DNA of 64,000 nucleotides from Bacteroidota bacterium (GTDB lineage: Bacteria; Bacteroidota; Bacteroidia; Chitinophagales; Chitinophagaceae), in assembly GCA_018267955.1 (NCBI GenBank), contig JAFDXL010000008.1, forward strand, positions 62,001 to 126,000, in the 5' to 3' direction. Below the pieces are notes generated by a model. That model did no database searches and was not told where the DNA came from. It saw nothing but the letters and a program-made list of their open reading frames with translations. How positions within the stretch are numbered: position 1 is the first letter of the stretch; each line of letters begins with the position of its first letter. Below, piece by piece: positions 55,238 through 63,599 of the stretch. Made by a program: the position numbers and the translations under genes.

Positions 55238-55435
55238 CTAGTGTTGTAACATTGCCTCTGTAATGTAATCAAGACCTATTTCAAGTGCATTTTGCTCAAT
55301 AGGATTACATTTTTTACGAAGGCCATTCTCTTTTATAAGATCTAAGCCTTTCTGCAGCAGTTCGTGGTATCTTTCGAAGCTTAAGATGGCTTTGTATTTT
55401 AATTCATAAAGTTTAATCGCTATTTCGGGTTCCAT
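55238..55435 (-). CDS. Small conserved-looking protein, unknown function
   Basis: This 65-residue protein is predicted to be all helical and cytosolic: EIAIKLYELKYKAILSFERYHELLQKGL and a second helix IEQNALEIGLDYITEAMLQ. I do not recognise it. Support for a real gene comes from the ATG start, the even charged/hydrophobic pattern and the terminator directly behind its stop. It lies about 50 bases downstream of the secreted protein gene on the same strand and could share its transcript. Confidence 0.6.
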   Translation of the reverse strand: MEPEIAIKLYELKYKAILSFERYHELLQKGLDLIKENGLRKKCNPIEQNALEIGLDYITEAMLQH

Positions 55436-55486
55436 CGCTCTATATGTTATGTTTTTAATTTTTTGTTGCCACGCCCACTATTCAGC

Positions 55487-56035
55487 TTACAGCTGAGTAG
55501 CAGTGTATACTACATCTGTAGTATAAGTACCTGCAGGGTAGCTGAAGCCCGGTGTTGCCTGGTACATTACACTGAATGTTTGGTTACCACCACGGCTACC
55601 GTTAGAGATCAGGTTTTGGTTAGTGCTTGTCAAACCAGCATAAGCTGTAGTAGAGAACGGAGTTGCTACGGTTCCGCTGGTAGCGTTTGCAGTTACTTTA
55701 AGCGCTAATACACCACTTACAGGCATAACTGGCGCCGGTGTAGTAGAACCTGTATAGCTGAAGCTTGCAGCGCTTGATTTTACAGTTACGCTAAAGTTTT
55801 TGTTAGAACGTACTTTCAGTTCCTGTGCGCCCGATGTTACACCGTTTGCATAATCATTTACTGTATTGAATGCCAGGTTAACATCTGCTCCATCAGCATT
55901 ACCTGTTCCTGTGAAGGTAAGTTCGATAGCGTTAGCCAGGTTCAGGTTAACAGTTTGAGTAGCTGTAGAAGAAACCTGAGCATTAGCTGCGTAAGCTGAA
56001 GTAAGGATAGCTGCGATGGCGATGATCTTTTTCAT
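55487..56035 (-). CDS. Secreted beta-rich protein, pilin/adhesin-like, unknown function
   Basis: This 182-residue exported protein has a signal peptide MKKIIAIAAILTSAYAANAQ and a mature part of predicted short beta strands, very rich in Ser, Thr, Ala and Asn. It ends TYTTDVVYTATQL, with an alternating strand pattern as in donor-strand or spore-coat-U-like proteins. There is no lipobox and no T9SS sorting domain. The ATG at 56035 is chosen over an open frame to 56134 because it starts the signal peptide. An A/C-only leader precedes it. High expression as a structural surface protein is an inference. Confidence 0.72.
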   Translation of the reverse strand: MKKIIAIAAILTSAYAANAQVSSTATQTVNLNLANAIELTFTGTGNADGADVNLAFNTVNDYANGVTSGAQELKVRSNKNFSVTVKSSAASFSYTGSTTPAPVMPVSGVLALKVTANATSGTVATPFSTTAYAGLTSTNQNLISNGSRGGNQTFSVMYQATPGFSYPAGTYTTDVVYTATQL

Positions 56036-56095
56036 TTTGTTTGTTGTTTGTTGTGTTGTTATGGTTTGTTGTTCGTTTGTGTTGTTTGTTCGTTT
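56036..56095 (-). promoter_or_regulatory. Nearly G-free A/C-repeat leader
   Basis: On the minus strand 57 of these 60 bases are A or C (two G, one T), built from repeated ACAAAC and CAACAA units directly before the ATG at 56035. Such sequence cannot fold and could act as a translation-enhancing leader. CATATTTG at about 56109-56102 on the minus strand is a one-mismatch -7 candidate. Confidence 0.6.
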
Positions 56096-56273
56096 GATGA
56101 TGCAAATATGGGGGCAACAGTTGCGTACATGCAAAAAATGCAGCCCTGTTAACGCCGTTTTTGCAACCCGTTAACCGGTGATTAACAAAGTGAGTCTAAA
56201 ATAAAATGCGAGGACGGATTGAATATAATGCAAACCATTGGTTTACAGGGATATATCCTTGAGCCTTTAAAGT

Positions 56274-57002
56274 TTAGTGAGTAAGCCTGCTTGGAGCCTG
56301 ACGAGCCCTGATACCGCGCTGCCTGTATAAGGTAACAGTACGCTTGATGTAGTTGAAATAAACATAATCATTCATGCTGCGTAGCAGGTTATAGCTTGGG
56401 CGGAACATTTTCCTATAAATCTGTAAACTATCGCCGGTAAGGCCGGTGAGTGCGGTGATCAACTGGTCATTGAACACGTAGTCGATATATTTCTGCTGCT
56501 GAGTGGCGGCAAATTCTTTTTGGAATGCCCAGATTTGCTGATTCTTTTTACTCATCGCACTGAATGGATGCCTTACAACATCTAAACCGCTTAGTTGAGG
56601 ATATTCTAATTCCTTTTTATATATCAGCGCATATTTAATGCTATCAGCTTTATAGTCGGGGGAGCCGTTATTTTCGAAATGAGCGATCGACGGATCATAT
56701 TTTTCCATCACCACTTTAAAAACGGGAAGTTTACCCTGGGGAATGCGTACCCGAAGTACTTTATAACCTTCTTTGCGAAATTCCACGAGCTGCCCGGCCT
56801 GGGCTTCTATAGAAAAGCGGCCCGATTTATCAGCAATCTTATCTGTAGTAGTAAATATATTAGTAATTACTACATCTTCAAGCGGTTTATTGTCTGCGGC
56901 ATCGAAAGTTTGCCCTTGTATTACCTGACCATACACACTAAAATGCTGCCAAAACAACAGTAGGCAGCACGTGAGTAAAAAACGATTCAGATACACCCGC
57001 AT
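56274..57002 (-). CDS. Secreted carboxypeptidase-like regulatory domain protein
   Basis: This 242-residue exported protein has a signal peptide (to SVYGQ) and one CarboxypepD_reg-like beta-sandwich domain (about 25-100, with GQTFDAADNKPLEDVVITN, SGRFSIEAQAGQLVEFRKEGYK). A helical, basic C-terminal part (110-242) of unknown function follows. In Bacteroidota this domain often sits in front of TonB-dependent receptors, but no receptor is fused here. Single gene, divergent from pyrD, with a 7-of-8 -7 match (TATCTTTA) on the minus strand at 57018-57011. Confidence 0.82.
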   Translation of the reverse strand: MRVYLNRFLLTCCLLLFWQHFSVYGQVIQGQTFDAADNKPLEDVVITNIFTTTDKIADKSGRFSIEAQAGQLVEFRKEGYKVLRVRIPQGKLPVFKVVMEKYDPSIAHFENNGSPDYKADSIKYALIYKKELEYPQLSGLDVVRHPFSAMSKKNQQIWAFQKEFAATQQQKYIDYVFNDQLITALTGLTGDSLQIYRKMFRPSYNLLRSMNDYVYFNYIKRTVTLYRQRGIRARQAPSRLTH

Positions 57003-57079
57003 ATTCTGCGCTAAAGATACAGTATACAGTCATTCTTAATGTTTTTCAAATTGTTAAAAAACATAAAAGATGCATGGCG

Positions 57080-57087
57080 TATCTTTG
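57080..57087 (+). promoter_or_regulatory. -7 element six bases before pyrD
   Basis: TATCTTTG matches TAnnTTTG and is followed by GCCGCC and the ATG at 57094. This argues against the upstream ATG at 57070 and predicts a very short or absent leader. Confidence 0.55.
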
Positions 57088-57093
57088 GCCGCC

Positions 57094-58119
57094 ATGTACG
57101 GTTTAATACGCAGCATTTTATTCAAAAAAGACCCCGAAAAAGTGCATTATCTCGTAATGAGATGGTTGACGATGGGGTATAAGACACCAGTTGTTCGTGA
57201 TATTATTAAAAGTAGCTTTTGTGTAAAAGACAAGAGGCTGGAGCGTACGCTTTGGGGAATCACATTCCCTAACCCGGTAGGCCTGGCAGCTGGTTTTGAC
57301 AAAGATGGGAAATATACGGATGCACTGGCATCTCTTGGCTTTGGCTTTGTAGAGATAGGAACAGTAACACCGCGTCCTCAGCCCGGTAATCCCAAGCCAC
57401 GACTTTTCAGGCTGCCTTTGGATAAGGCACTTATCAATAGGATGGGTTTTAATAACGAAGGTGCCGCGGCAGCAGCGAAGAGGTTAAGAGATAGAAAAGA
57501 ACAAATAGTTATTGGTGGGAATATTGGCAAGAACAAAGACACGCCAAATGAAAATGCGCTGGATGACTACGAGATTTGTTTCAAAGAACTTTTTCCTGTA
57601 GTGGACTACTTTGTTGTAAATGTGAGCAGCCCTAATACCCCCGGCCTCAGGGCATTGCAGGATAAGGAGCCGCTTACAAGGATACTAAATCGTCTTATGG
57701 AGCTTAACCGGTCTATGGCCTCTCCCAAACCACTACTTCTGAAAATAGCGCCGGATCTTACTAATGAACAACTAGATGATATTATAGAGATAGTAAAAGT
57801 TACCGGTATTGATGGCCTTGTCGCTACAAATACTACAATAGACAGGAGCGGTTTGCAAACTCCTCAAAACGAGGTGGAATCTATCGGGGCTGGTGGATTA
57901 AGTGGATTGCCTGTAAAGGAAAGGGCTACAGAAGTTATCAAATATATTAGTGAAAAAAGTAAAGGTACTATACCCATCATTGCAGTAGGGGGTATCTTTA
58001 CAGCCGAAGATGCAAAGGAAAAACTATCTGCAGGAGCATCATTAGTACAGGTATATACGGGTTTTATCTATGAAGGTCCTGCGACCGTTGCCCATATTTG
58101 TAAAGGCCTTCTTAAATAA
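57094..58119 (+). CDS. pyrD: Dihydroorotate dehydrogenase (quinone), class 2
   Basis: This FMN enzyme oxidises dihydroorotate to orotate in pyrimidine synthesis and passes electrons to membrane quinone. It has the N-terminal amphipathic helix typical of class 2, then [42 protein letters not shown] and [14 protein letters not shown] with the catalytic Ser. The ATG at 57094 (341 residues) is chosen because the ATG at 57070 lies upstream of a consensus -7 element. terC follows after 8 bases. Confidence 0.96.
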   Translation: MYGLIRSILFKKDPEKVHYLVMRWLTMGYKTPVVRDIIKSSFCVKDKRLERTLWGITFPNPVGLAAGFDKDGKYTDALASLGFGFVEIGTVTPRPQPGNPKPRLFRLPLDKALINRMGFNNEGAAAAAKRLRDRKEQIVIGGNIGKNKDTPNENALDDYEICFKELFPVVDYFVVNVSSPNTPGLRALQDKEPLTRILNRLMELNRSMASPKPLLLKIAPDLTNEQLDDIIEIVKVTGIDGLVATNTTIDRSGLQTPQNEVESIGAGGLSGLPVKERATEVIKYISEKSKGTIPIIAVGGIFTAEDAKEKLSAGASLVQVYTGFIYEGPATVAHICKGLLK

Positions 58120-58127
58120 TTAATACA

Positions 58128-58919
58128 ATGGCAGAACTCTTCACCGTTGATGGCTTGATAAGCCTTGTAACGCTCGCCTCGCTCGAGGTAATATTGGGTA
58201 TAGACAATGTGATATTTGTGTCTATCATCATGGGACGTATGCCAAAATCGCAACAGCTCAATGCCAGGCGCGCATGGATGGTTACCGGCATATTGGTGCG
58301 GGTAGTTTTACTAGTATGCCTGAGCTGGCTGGTAAAACAGAAAGGGAAACCTGTTTTTACGGTATTTGATAAAGGATTTGATGTAGCAAGCCTGGTAATG
58401 CTGGCAGGTGGTCTATTCCTGCTATATAAAACGGTAAAAGAAATTCATCACAAGCTGGAAGGGGACGAAGATATGCCCGGAGGAAATAAAGGGGGCAAAA
58501 GTCAAAGCTTTATAGCAGCTATAGGCCAGATCATGCTTGTGGATATGATCTTTTCATTTGACAGTATGATAACAGCTGTTGGTATTGCCAAACATGTAGA
58601 AGTAATGATAGTGGCAGTTGTAATAGCCATGTTCATCATGTTTTTATTCAGCGCACATATAGCTGCATTTATACACAAACACCCTACGTTAAAAATGCTC
58701 GCTTTGTCGTTTCTGGTAATGGTAGGCGTGGTTTTGATAATAGAAGGATGGGATAGCGAAGGTGCGCATTCGCTGGGGTTAAAGAACTATGTATATTTCG
58801 CTATGGCCTTTTCTTTTGCAGTAGAATTATTAAATATGAGGGTGAGAAAAGTTTCCCGGCCGCCGGTGGAGCTGCATGAGCCTGATCCTGAAAAAGTGGA
58901 CATTAAAGAAGGGTTATAA
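58128..58919 (+). CDS. TerC family integral membrane protein
   Basis: This 263-residue protein has about seven to eight helices with the TerC signatures SLEVILGIDNVIFVSIIMGRMP and QIMLVDMIFSFDSMITAVGIA, whose acidic residues are thought to bind metal ions. The family includes tellurite-resistance TerC, manganese exporters such as Alx/MeeF, and proteins that metallate exported enzymes. No ter operon is present here, so manganese handling is the more likely job. It starts 8 bases after pyrD and is probably co-transcribed. Confidence 0.9.
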   Translation: MAELFTVDGLISLVTLASLEVILGIDNVIFVSIIMGRMPKSQQLNARRAWMVTGILVRVVLLVCLSWLVKQKGKPVFTVFDKGFDVASLVMLAGGLFLLYKTVKEIHHKLEGDEDMPGGNKGGKSQSFIAAIGQIMLVDMIFSFDSMITAVGIAKHVEVMIVAVVIAMFIMFLFSAHIAAFIHKHPTLKMLALSFLVMVGVVLIIEGWDSEGAHSLGLKNYVYFAMAFSFAVELLNMRVRKVSRPPVELHEPDPEKVDIKEGL

Positions 58920-58939
58920 TCCTCTTGTATTTTGTAGCT

Positions 58940-58965
58940 AAGGCCCTAAATATGGGGCTTTTGTT
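58940..58965 (+). terminator. Probable intrinsic terminator after terC
   Basis: A 7-bp stem with one G-U pair (AAGGCCC against GGGCTTT, 58940-58961) is followed by TTGTTATG. Weaker than the other terminators in the window. Confidence 0.55.
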
Positions 58966-59056
58966 ATGTATAGGGATAGTAAAGAATGCATATTCTATTA
59001 TTTCCAGGTTCTCTTTTATTGTGCAGAACTTCGTATTTTCAGCTAAATATCTCGTT

Positions 59057-59395
59057 ATGCGTTTGTTGCTGACTGCAATTTTTCTGATCGCTACTCAAAC
59101 TCTCTTCGCGCAGGATCATAAACATGAAGGCGAAGTAAGAAAAGAAGTGCTGCATCTTTTTCCTGATACAGCGAAAACCTATGTGAATATTTATGTATCG
59201 TTCCCTCAAGCGAAATCTTTTTCCCTATCAATATATGATTACAGGTATCAAAGCTGGATCAAAGAAGTAAAAGTAGTTGCCAGGAAGGACTATCAGTATA
59301 GCCTGGATGTTACCAAACTGGAAAACGGAAAATACAAGGTACATTTAACAGCCGATAATGAGCAACACGACGCAGATTTCGTTGTTCGCCGTTAA
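59057..59395 (+). CDS. Small secreted protein, unknown function
   Basis: This 112-residue exported protein has a signal peptide (MRLLLTAIFLIATQTLFAQ). The mature part is beta-rich, with YVNIYVSFPQAKSFSLSIYDY and LDVTKLENGKYKVHLTADNE, which resembles the strand pattern of a T9SS sorting-like or fibronectin-like fold but lacks the full signature. The frame is open from 58925, but the ATG at 59057 starts the signal peptide. I do not recognise the family. Confidence 0.65.
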   Translation: MRLLLTAIFLIATQTLFAQDHKHEGEVRKEVLHLFPDTAKTYVNIYVSFPQAKSFSLSIYDYRYQSWIKEVKVVARKDYQYSLDVTKLENGKYKVHLTADNEQHDADFVVRR

Positions 59396-59551
59396 GGTAA
59401 ATAGATTAACTAATTGTCATAAAATTCCTCAGAATTGTAATGTTCCTGTCAAAAAACTGTCATACAGGCTTTAATGTTTACAATTGTATGAGGAATATTA
59501 GTAAATTTAGGTTACAAGACATCCTTTTTCAACACGTAAAATCATTGGCTT

Positions 59552-60934
59552 ATGAGGCATGCGTACATTTTTGCAGCATTACTAATGTTATCCCAGGTTA
59601 CAGCTGTAGCCAAGGACGATGTTGAAGGCATGACAACAAGCGTTGTGCAGACTGGCGGCGGAGGTTTTCCCCGTTTCGACAATCAATTAAGAGGAGCTCC
59701 TGAAGGTGCAGAGAAAACGTACCGGTTAGCTGCAAGGACTAATACCTTGTTTGGAACTATTGGGTTCGTCCCTATTGATTCTACTACGTATTCCTACTCA
59801 GACGGGCGCTACGGTGTTGTAGATCAGGATAAACCCGACAATGATGAGTACGTGCTGTTTGATAATAGTTATACATACATATATAACCCTTCTATAAGCG
59901 CATACGATAACAGGTTATATCGCAGGCAGACTTTTGACAATTCAGATAATGTCACTTCTCTGACCTATTCTTCATGGCATACGCTCACCTCTGCATGGAA
60001 GGATTCTGCAAGATATCTTTATGATTACGTAACTGGTACCAGCAAGATCAACACAACTGTATTTCAGCTATACCAGGGTGGGTCTTTATGGGTGCAGCAC
60101 GATCAGTCTTTGCTCACTTATAATGGTAACTTTGTAACTAACGTTAGTTCCCTCTCGTACGATGCTGATTTTCAGTATGACGGTAATAACAACATAATAT
60201 CTATAGAAGATAAGGTGTTTGATCATTTGACCGGTACCTTAAATAATAACTTGCATAAAACTTACACCTATAATTCCCAAAATGAAGCGGTGACCTTTAC
60301 CCTGCAAAACTGGGATAAGACATCCTCTTCCTGGATGAACGCCGAGTATTGGGAATACACATATACGAATAATCAGTTAACATCAGCGCTGCAATATAGC
60401 TGGAGTGGTGGCATGTGGACGCTTTATGCAAAGCACATATATGCATATGTAAATGCTACCGACAAAAAAAGTGAAACGGTGCTGACCTGGGATGCTAACA
60501 CAAAAACATTCTCTAATTACAGTTATCAATTGTGGAGTTACAATAGCCGTGGATTGATAGAAACTATTACCGATTACCATTGGAACAATAACACAGGCAA
60601 TTGGGAAAGCATTAATGGCGACCACCAGGTACGGTATTATTATGAGTACTATGCACCAACCACTGTAGCTTCAATTAAATCTGATGATGCGCTGCATCTG
60701 TATCCGGTACCGGCTGCTTCATCAATAAACCTAAATATGAAATGGAAAGCTGCTCATCCGTTTGCCATAACTGTTTATAACATTGCCGGACAACCTGTTA
60801 TGCAGTTAAATGAGCAACCTGCTTTGTCGTACTCAAAACAAGTGGATGTAAGTACATTGCCAGTAGGAAACTATATTGTTAAGTGTACAAACGGTACAGA
60901 ATCCGCAGAAGGTAAATTTATAGTACAGCATTAA
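59552..60934 (+). CDS. T9SS cargo protein with Trp/Asn-rich repeats
   Basis: This 460-residue exported protein has a signal peptide (to AVA), a middle region (about 80-370) of irregular repeats with paired aromatic motifs (SYSDGRYGV, YTYNSQNEAV, WEYTYTNNQLTSA, LWSYNSRGLIET) similar to YD-type or cell-surface beta repeats. A T9SS type A sorting domain ends it (about 385-460: LYPVPAASSINLNMKW, VYNIAGQPVMQL, LPVGNYIVK). It should be carried across the outer membrane by the T9SS and anchored or released. The function of the repeat part is unknown. Confidence 0.85.
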   Translation: MRHAYIFAALLMLSQVTAVAKDDVEGMTTSVVQTGGGGFPRFDNQLRGAPEGAEKTYRLAARTNTLFGTIGFVPIDSTTYSYSDGRYGVVDQDKPDNDEYVLFDNSYTYIYNPSISAYDNRLYRRQTFDNSDNVTSLTYSSWHTLTSAWKDSARYLYDYVTGTSKINTTVFQLYQGGSLWVQHDQSLLTYNGNFVTNVSSLSYDADFQYDGNNNIISIEDKVFDHLTGTLNNNLHKTYTYNSQNEAVTFTLQNWDKTSSSWMNAEYWEYTYTNNQLTSALQYSWSGGMWTLYAKHIYAYVNATDKKSETVLTWDANTKTFSNYSYQLWSYNSRGLIETITDYHWNNNTGNWESINGDHQVRYYYEYYAPTTVASIKSDDALHLYPVPAASSINLNMKWKAAHPFAITVYNIAGQPVMQLNEQPALSYSKQVDVSTLPVGNYIVKCTNGTESAEGKFIVQH

Positions 60935-61030
60935 TTTTCTATGTCATAAGCTATCTTCACGATAGTATTGGGCCCTCAACCTGCCCCTATTGTCAATATT
61001 TTTTTATTTTTAAGAAAATAGCTGATAAAA

Positions 61031-61540
61031 ATGAGGTTTATCTTGATGTGTTTATTGGGCTGTCTTTCTTTTAATGCAATTGCACAAACTGAAGACGAAG
61101 ATATACTTACAGTAAGAGCATTAGCGCTTGATACCAATGTTGCCATCGCTAAAAGATTCTCGGAAGCTATTGGTAACTCTGCACCCGGTTACAACCTTGC
61201 TTTTATAGATAATGAAACCAGGTTTAAGGTTAGATATGTTTATAAAAATGAGAAAAACGAAAGCCTGAGGATCGATTACTATTTTAGGATGGAAGAGTAT
61301 GAAGACACCATGCGAAAAGGGAAACATCCTATAGTAACTATGCAACGAATAAGCGGAGAGCTCGGCGTAATAACAAAAATTTACAACTTTCTTTTTGCAT
61401 CCACCCTCACCCCTGAGCGCGTAATGGCTAGCAGTACACAGGGCAGTCCTGTAAGGTACTCAAATGGGAAAACCTGCGATTTTAGTTTTCTGCCAGACGA
61501 TTATGAACCGGGTTACTGGGTTATGACCTTTACAAGATAG
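61031..61540 (+). CDS. Small secreted protein, unknown function
   Basis: This 169-residue exported protein has a signal peptide (MRFILMCLLGCLSFNAIAQ) and an alpha/beta-looking mature part (ETRFKVRYVYKNEKNESLRIDYYFRMEEYED). No domain recognised, and no lipobox cysteine at the cleavage site. It follows the T9SS cargo gene by 96 bases on the same strand and may be read from the same or its own promoter. Confidence 0.62.
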   Translation: MRFILMCLLGCLSFNAIAQTEDEDILTVRALALDTNVAIAKRFSEAIGNSAPGYNLAFIDNETRFKVRYVYKNEKNESLRIDYYFRMEEYEDTMRKGKHPIVTMQRISGELGVITKIYNFLFASTLTPERVMASSTQGSPVRYSNGKTCDFSFLPDDYEPGYWVMTFTR

Positions 61541-61757
61541 ATATAAAATAAAAATATTTTACAATTATTTTATTAAAGTAAACTGGTAAATTAATGAGCG
61601 TCAATGAAATATAAGCGGCAGGTTATTCGCTGACACTTTTTTAACTTTCAGTGACTTTATAATTGATAAAACTAGTAGTATTTTTGACGCTTTCACAGTA
61701 ATAACGCCCTTTTTCACCGGGCTTTAAATAGTTTGTTTGTTTTGTTTGATAAAGAAT
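61541..61757. other. A/T-rich intergenic region, no gene seen
   Basis: Between convergent genes. It contains a weak GCCC/GGGC hairpin near 61705-61719 followed by TTTAAAT, and a short TTTG-rich run (TTTGTTTGTTTTGTTTG, about 61731-61748). No open frame or RNA gene is supported. Confidence 0.5.
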
Positions 61758-61775
61758 GCCACCATTTCTGGTGGC
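61758..61775 (-). terminator. Probable intrinsic terminator after the 499-residue secreted protein gene
   Basis: A 7-bp perfect stem GCCACCA/TGGTGGC with a 4-base loop is followed on the minus strand by ATTCTTTATC. Confidence 0.65.
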
Positions 61776-61806
61776 TTCTCTATTTAAGGTTAATTATGAC
61801 CTCAGA

Positions 61807-63306
61807 TTAATTTGAAGGAATAGGATTTTCAATTGACTTAATCTTCAGTTTATCCTTTTCCAGTTCGTATATCACCACTCCCGGGCCCGGTTGCATTAAT
61901 ACAATATTTGAAAATTGCCATTTGTATGGGTCGCCGGTTGCGGCAGGAGTGGCATTAAAAACCTGATCCAGTTTAGTTTTTTTCAGGTTGGCACTTGCAA
62001 TTGGTAGCATAGGCAATTCTATGATTTTGTCCGCCACCACGTCGTTTATCGGGATTGCTTTAAATTTTGTGTCAACGCTATCATAGTCTGCATAGTATAA
62101 ATAGTTATTACGTCCTTTTCTAAGAGTTCCTCTTATATGAAAAAGCTGTTCTTTTAATAGCCATTGTGTAAGTGCATTGTCGTTATTAAATGTCTTCTCA
62201 TTTTTAATCTCAGCTTTTATCTCATTTACATTAGGTATTGATTTCAGGCTTTTTATCTCACCTTCTTCACTTACCTGGATGATCATTGGATTGTTTATAG
62301 ACACCGTTGACGACTGAGGATTACGGGTAACCAGCTCGCAAATCAAAGCAATATCCTGAGGCTCAGAGAGGCATACACCGGTAACGACGATTTTAGCATC
62401 GTTATTTTTTATCAGCTGCATTTGGGCATCCGGTAAAAATTTGCTTAAGTTTTCAAAGGAGACTTTTGCTGACTTCATAACATTGCCGTCTGGTGATAAC
62501 AACTCTCCAACAATACCGCTGATCACCTGTTTTTTTTCCTTACTGTTATAATATTCTCCACCTAATACAGTCATTCCCTCAGCAAACTTGAAAACAGAAG
62601 GGATGATGTTATCATCGTCGCGGGTAAGGTCAATTTCCCGCATAAAGCGTCCGTCACCGGTATTCAGCATTTTAAGGAAGCCTTTGGTCGTTTTATTTTG
62701 TGTTTCATATCCTACCAGCACCAGGCGTTCCATCATTGGTTCTACACTGTTCAATACGATGTCCCCTTGGTCTGCTTTGATCTCTTTTGACCAGGACACC
62801 TTCATTTCCTGGTCATAGCTGGTCATTTTGTATTCTCTGCTGCTAACAGGTACTATAGTAAGTACACCCATAGGCATGGCACTGCCTATATAATAGGTTT
62901 TATCGTTTATCAACACATCTGCTGCTACGCCTTTTTCCACGTTTTGCGCTATCAGTCTCCCGGATATGTCTAGTGCAAGGGTAGTTCTTGTTCTTGACGC
63001 CGGGTCTGCTATAATGAAAACAAATCCTCTTTCTACAAACGCGCTTGCCAGTACATAGGCTCCTTTGGGAACGGCATATTTGAAGTTGCCTGATACCTTT
63101 AATTTAGGATCAAAGAGTACTCCTTTTAAAAAGGTCTTGTCTTTTTCAGTGACGGTGCAATAACTGTATGCCACGCGTGTCATAGGCGCTATTGTAACAC
63201 CAGAAAAATTCTGGGCCGACATACTGTCAACAATAGCATCCTGGGCCATGGACCTTGTAAGGGAAAATGCAAATAATGAAACGAACAGATACGCCTTTCT
63301 TATCAT
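61807..63306 (-). CDS. Large secreted protein, unknown function
   Basis: This 499-residue exported protein has a signal peptide (MIRKAYLFVSLFAFSLTRSMAQ) and a mature part that looks like a beta-propeller or long beta-sheet protein. It has repeated strands with statements such as MERLVLVGYETQNKTTKGFLKML and MTVLGGEYYNSKEKKQVISGI. There is no T9SS sorting domain and no lipobox. Related uncharacterised proteins are known in Bacteroidota, but I cannot name a family with confidence. The ATG at 63306 is chosen over the open frame to 63405. Confidence 0.65.
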   Translation of the reverse strand: MIRKAYLFVSLFAFSLTRSMAQDAIVDSMSAQNFSGVTIAPMTRVAYSYCTVTEKDKTFLKGVLFDPKLKVSGNFKYAVPKGAYVLASAFVERGFVFIIADPASRTRTTLALDISGRLIAQNVEKGVAADVLINDKTYYIGSAMPMGVLTIVPVSSREYKMTSYDQEMKVSWSKEIKADQGDIVLNSVEPMMERLVLVGYETQNKTTKGFLKMLNTGDGRFMREIDLTRDDDNIIPSVFKFAEGMTVLGGEYYNSKEKKQVISGIVGELLSPDGNVMKSAKVSFENLSKFLPDAQMQLIKNNDAKIVVTGVCLSEPQDIALICELVTRNPQSSTVSINNPMIIQVSEEGEIKSLKSIPNVNEIKAEIKNEKTFNNDNALTQWLLKEQLFHIRGTLRKGRNNYLYYADYDSVDTKFKAIPINDVVADKIIELPMLPIASANLKKTKLDQVFNATPAATGDPYKWQFSNIVLMQPGPGVVIYELEKDKLKIKSIENPIPSN

Positions 63307-63599
63307 GATTGGTAATTGAGGTTCTAATATAAGCAATAACCAATAGCCTTTAAAAATTAACCCGACGTAGAAGCAAACAAAATTGTTAAAAAACAATTCG
63401 ATCAACTTTTAAGTAAACATGCTGGTGAAAATGGGTGAGATTTAACCTGCGGTTAAAAGCATTCCAAGCCTTGTTTTTAATCTCTATTTAATAGAACAGA
63501 CAATTACCATATTACCAAAAAATCGGTATATTTATACGTGTTTGTATGCCCTAAAAGGGCAATTTATCTATTGCTGTCAATCTTTTAAATTTATATCAA
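63307..63599. other. Divergent intergenic region, no gene seen
   Basis: 293 bases between two divergent secreted-protein genes. A 6-bp hairpin TGCCCT/AGGGCA lies at 63547-63561. No exact TAnnTTTG element with good placement was found for either gene. Confidence 0.45.

Noticed and set aside
56140-56200. GTTAAC-rich stretch as a regulatory repeat
   Set aside because: The copies are irregularly spaced and short; nothing beyond chance in A/T-rich DNA.
60935-61030. CTATC/GATAG hairpin after the T9SS cargo gene as terminator
   Set aside because: The stem is only five bases and the T run lies far downstream, so it is not convincing.
63547-63561. TGCCCT/AGGGCA hairpin upstream of the last gene as a riboswitch or terminator
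   Set aside because: The stem is only six bases, has a three-base loop and is not followed by a T run; no aptamer-like architecture.
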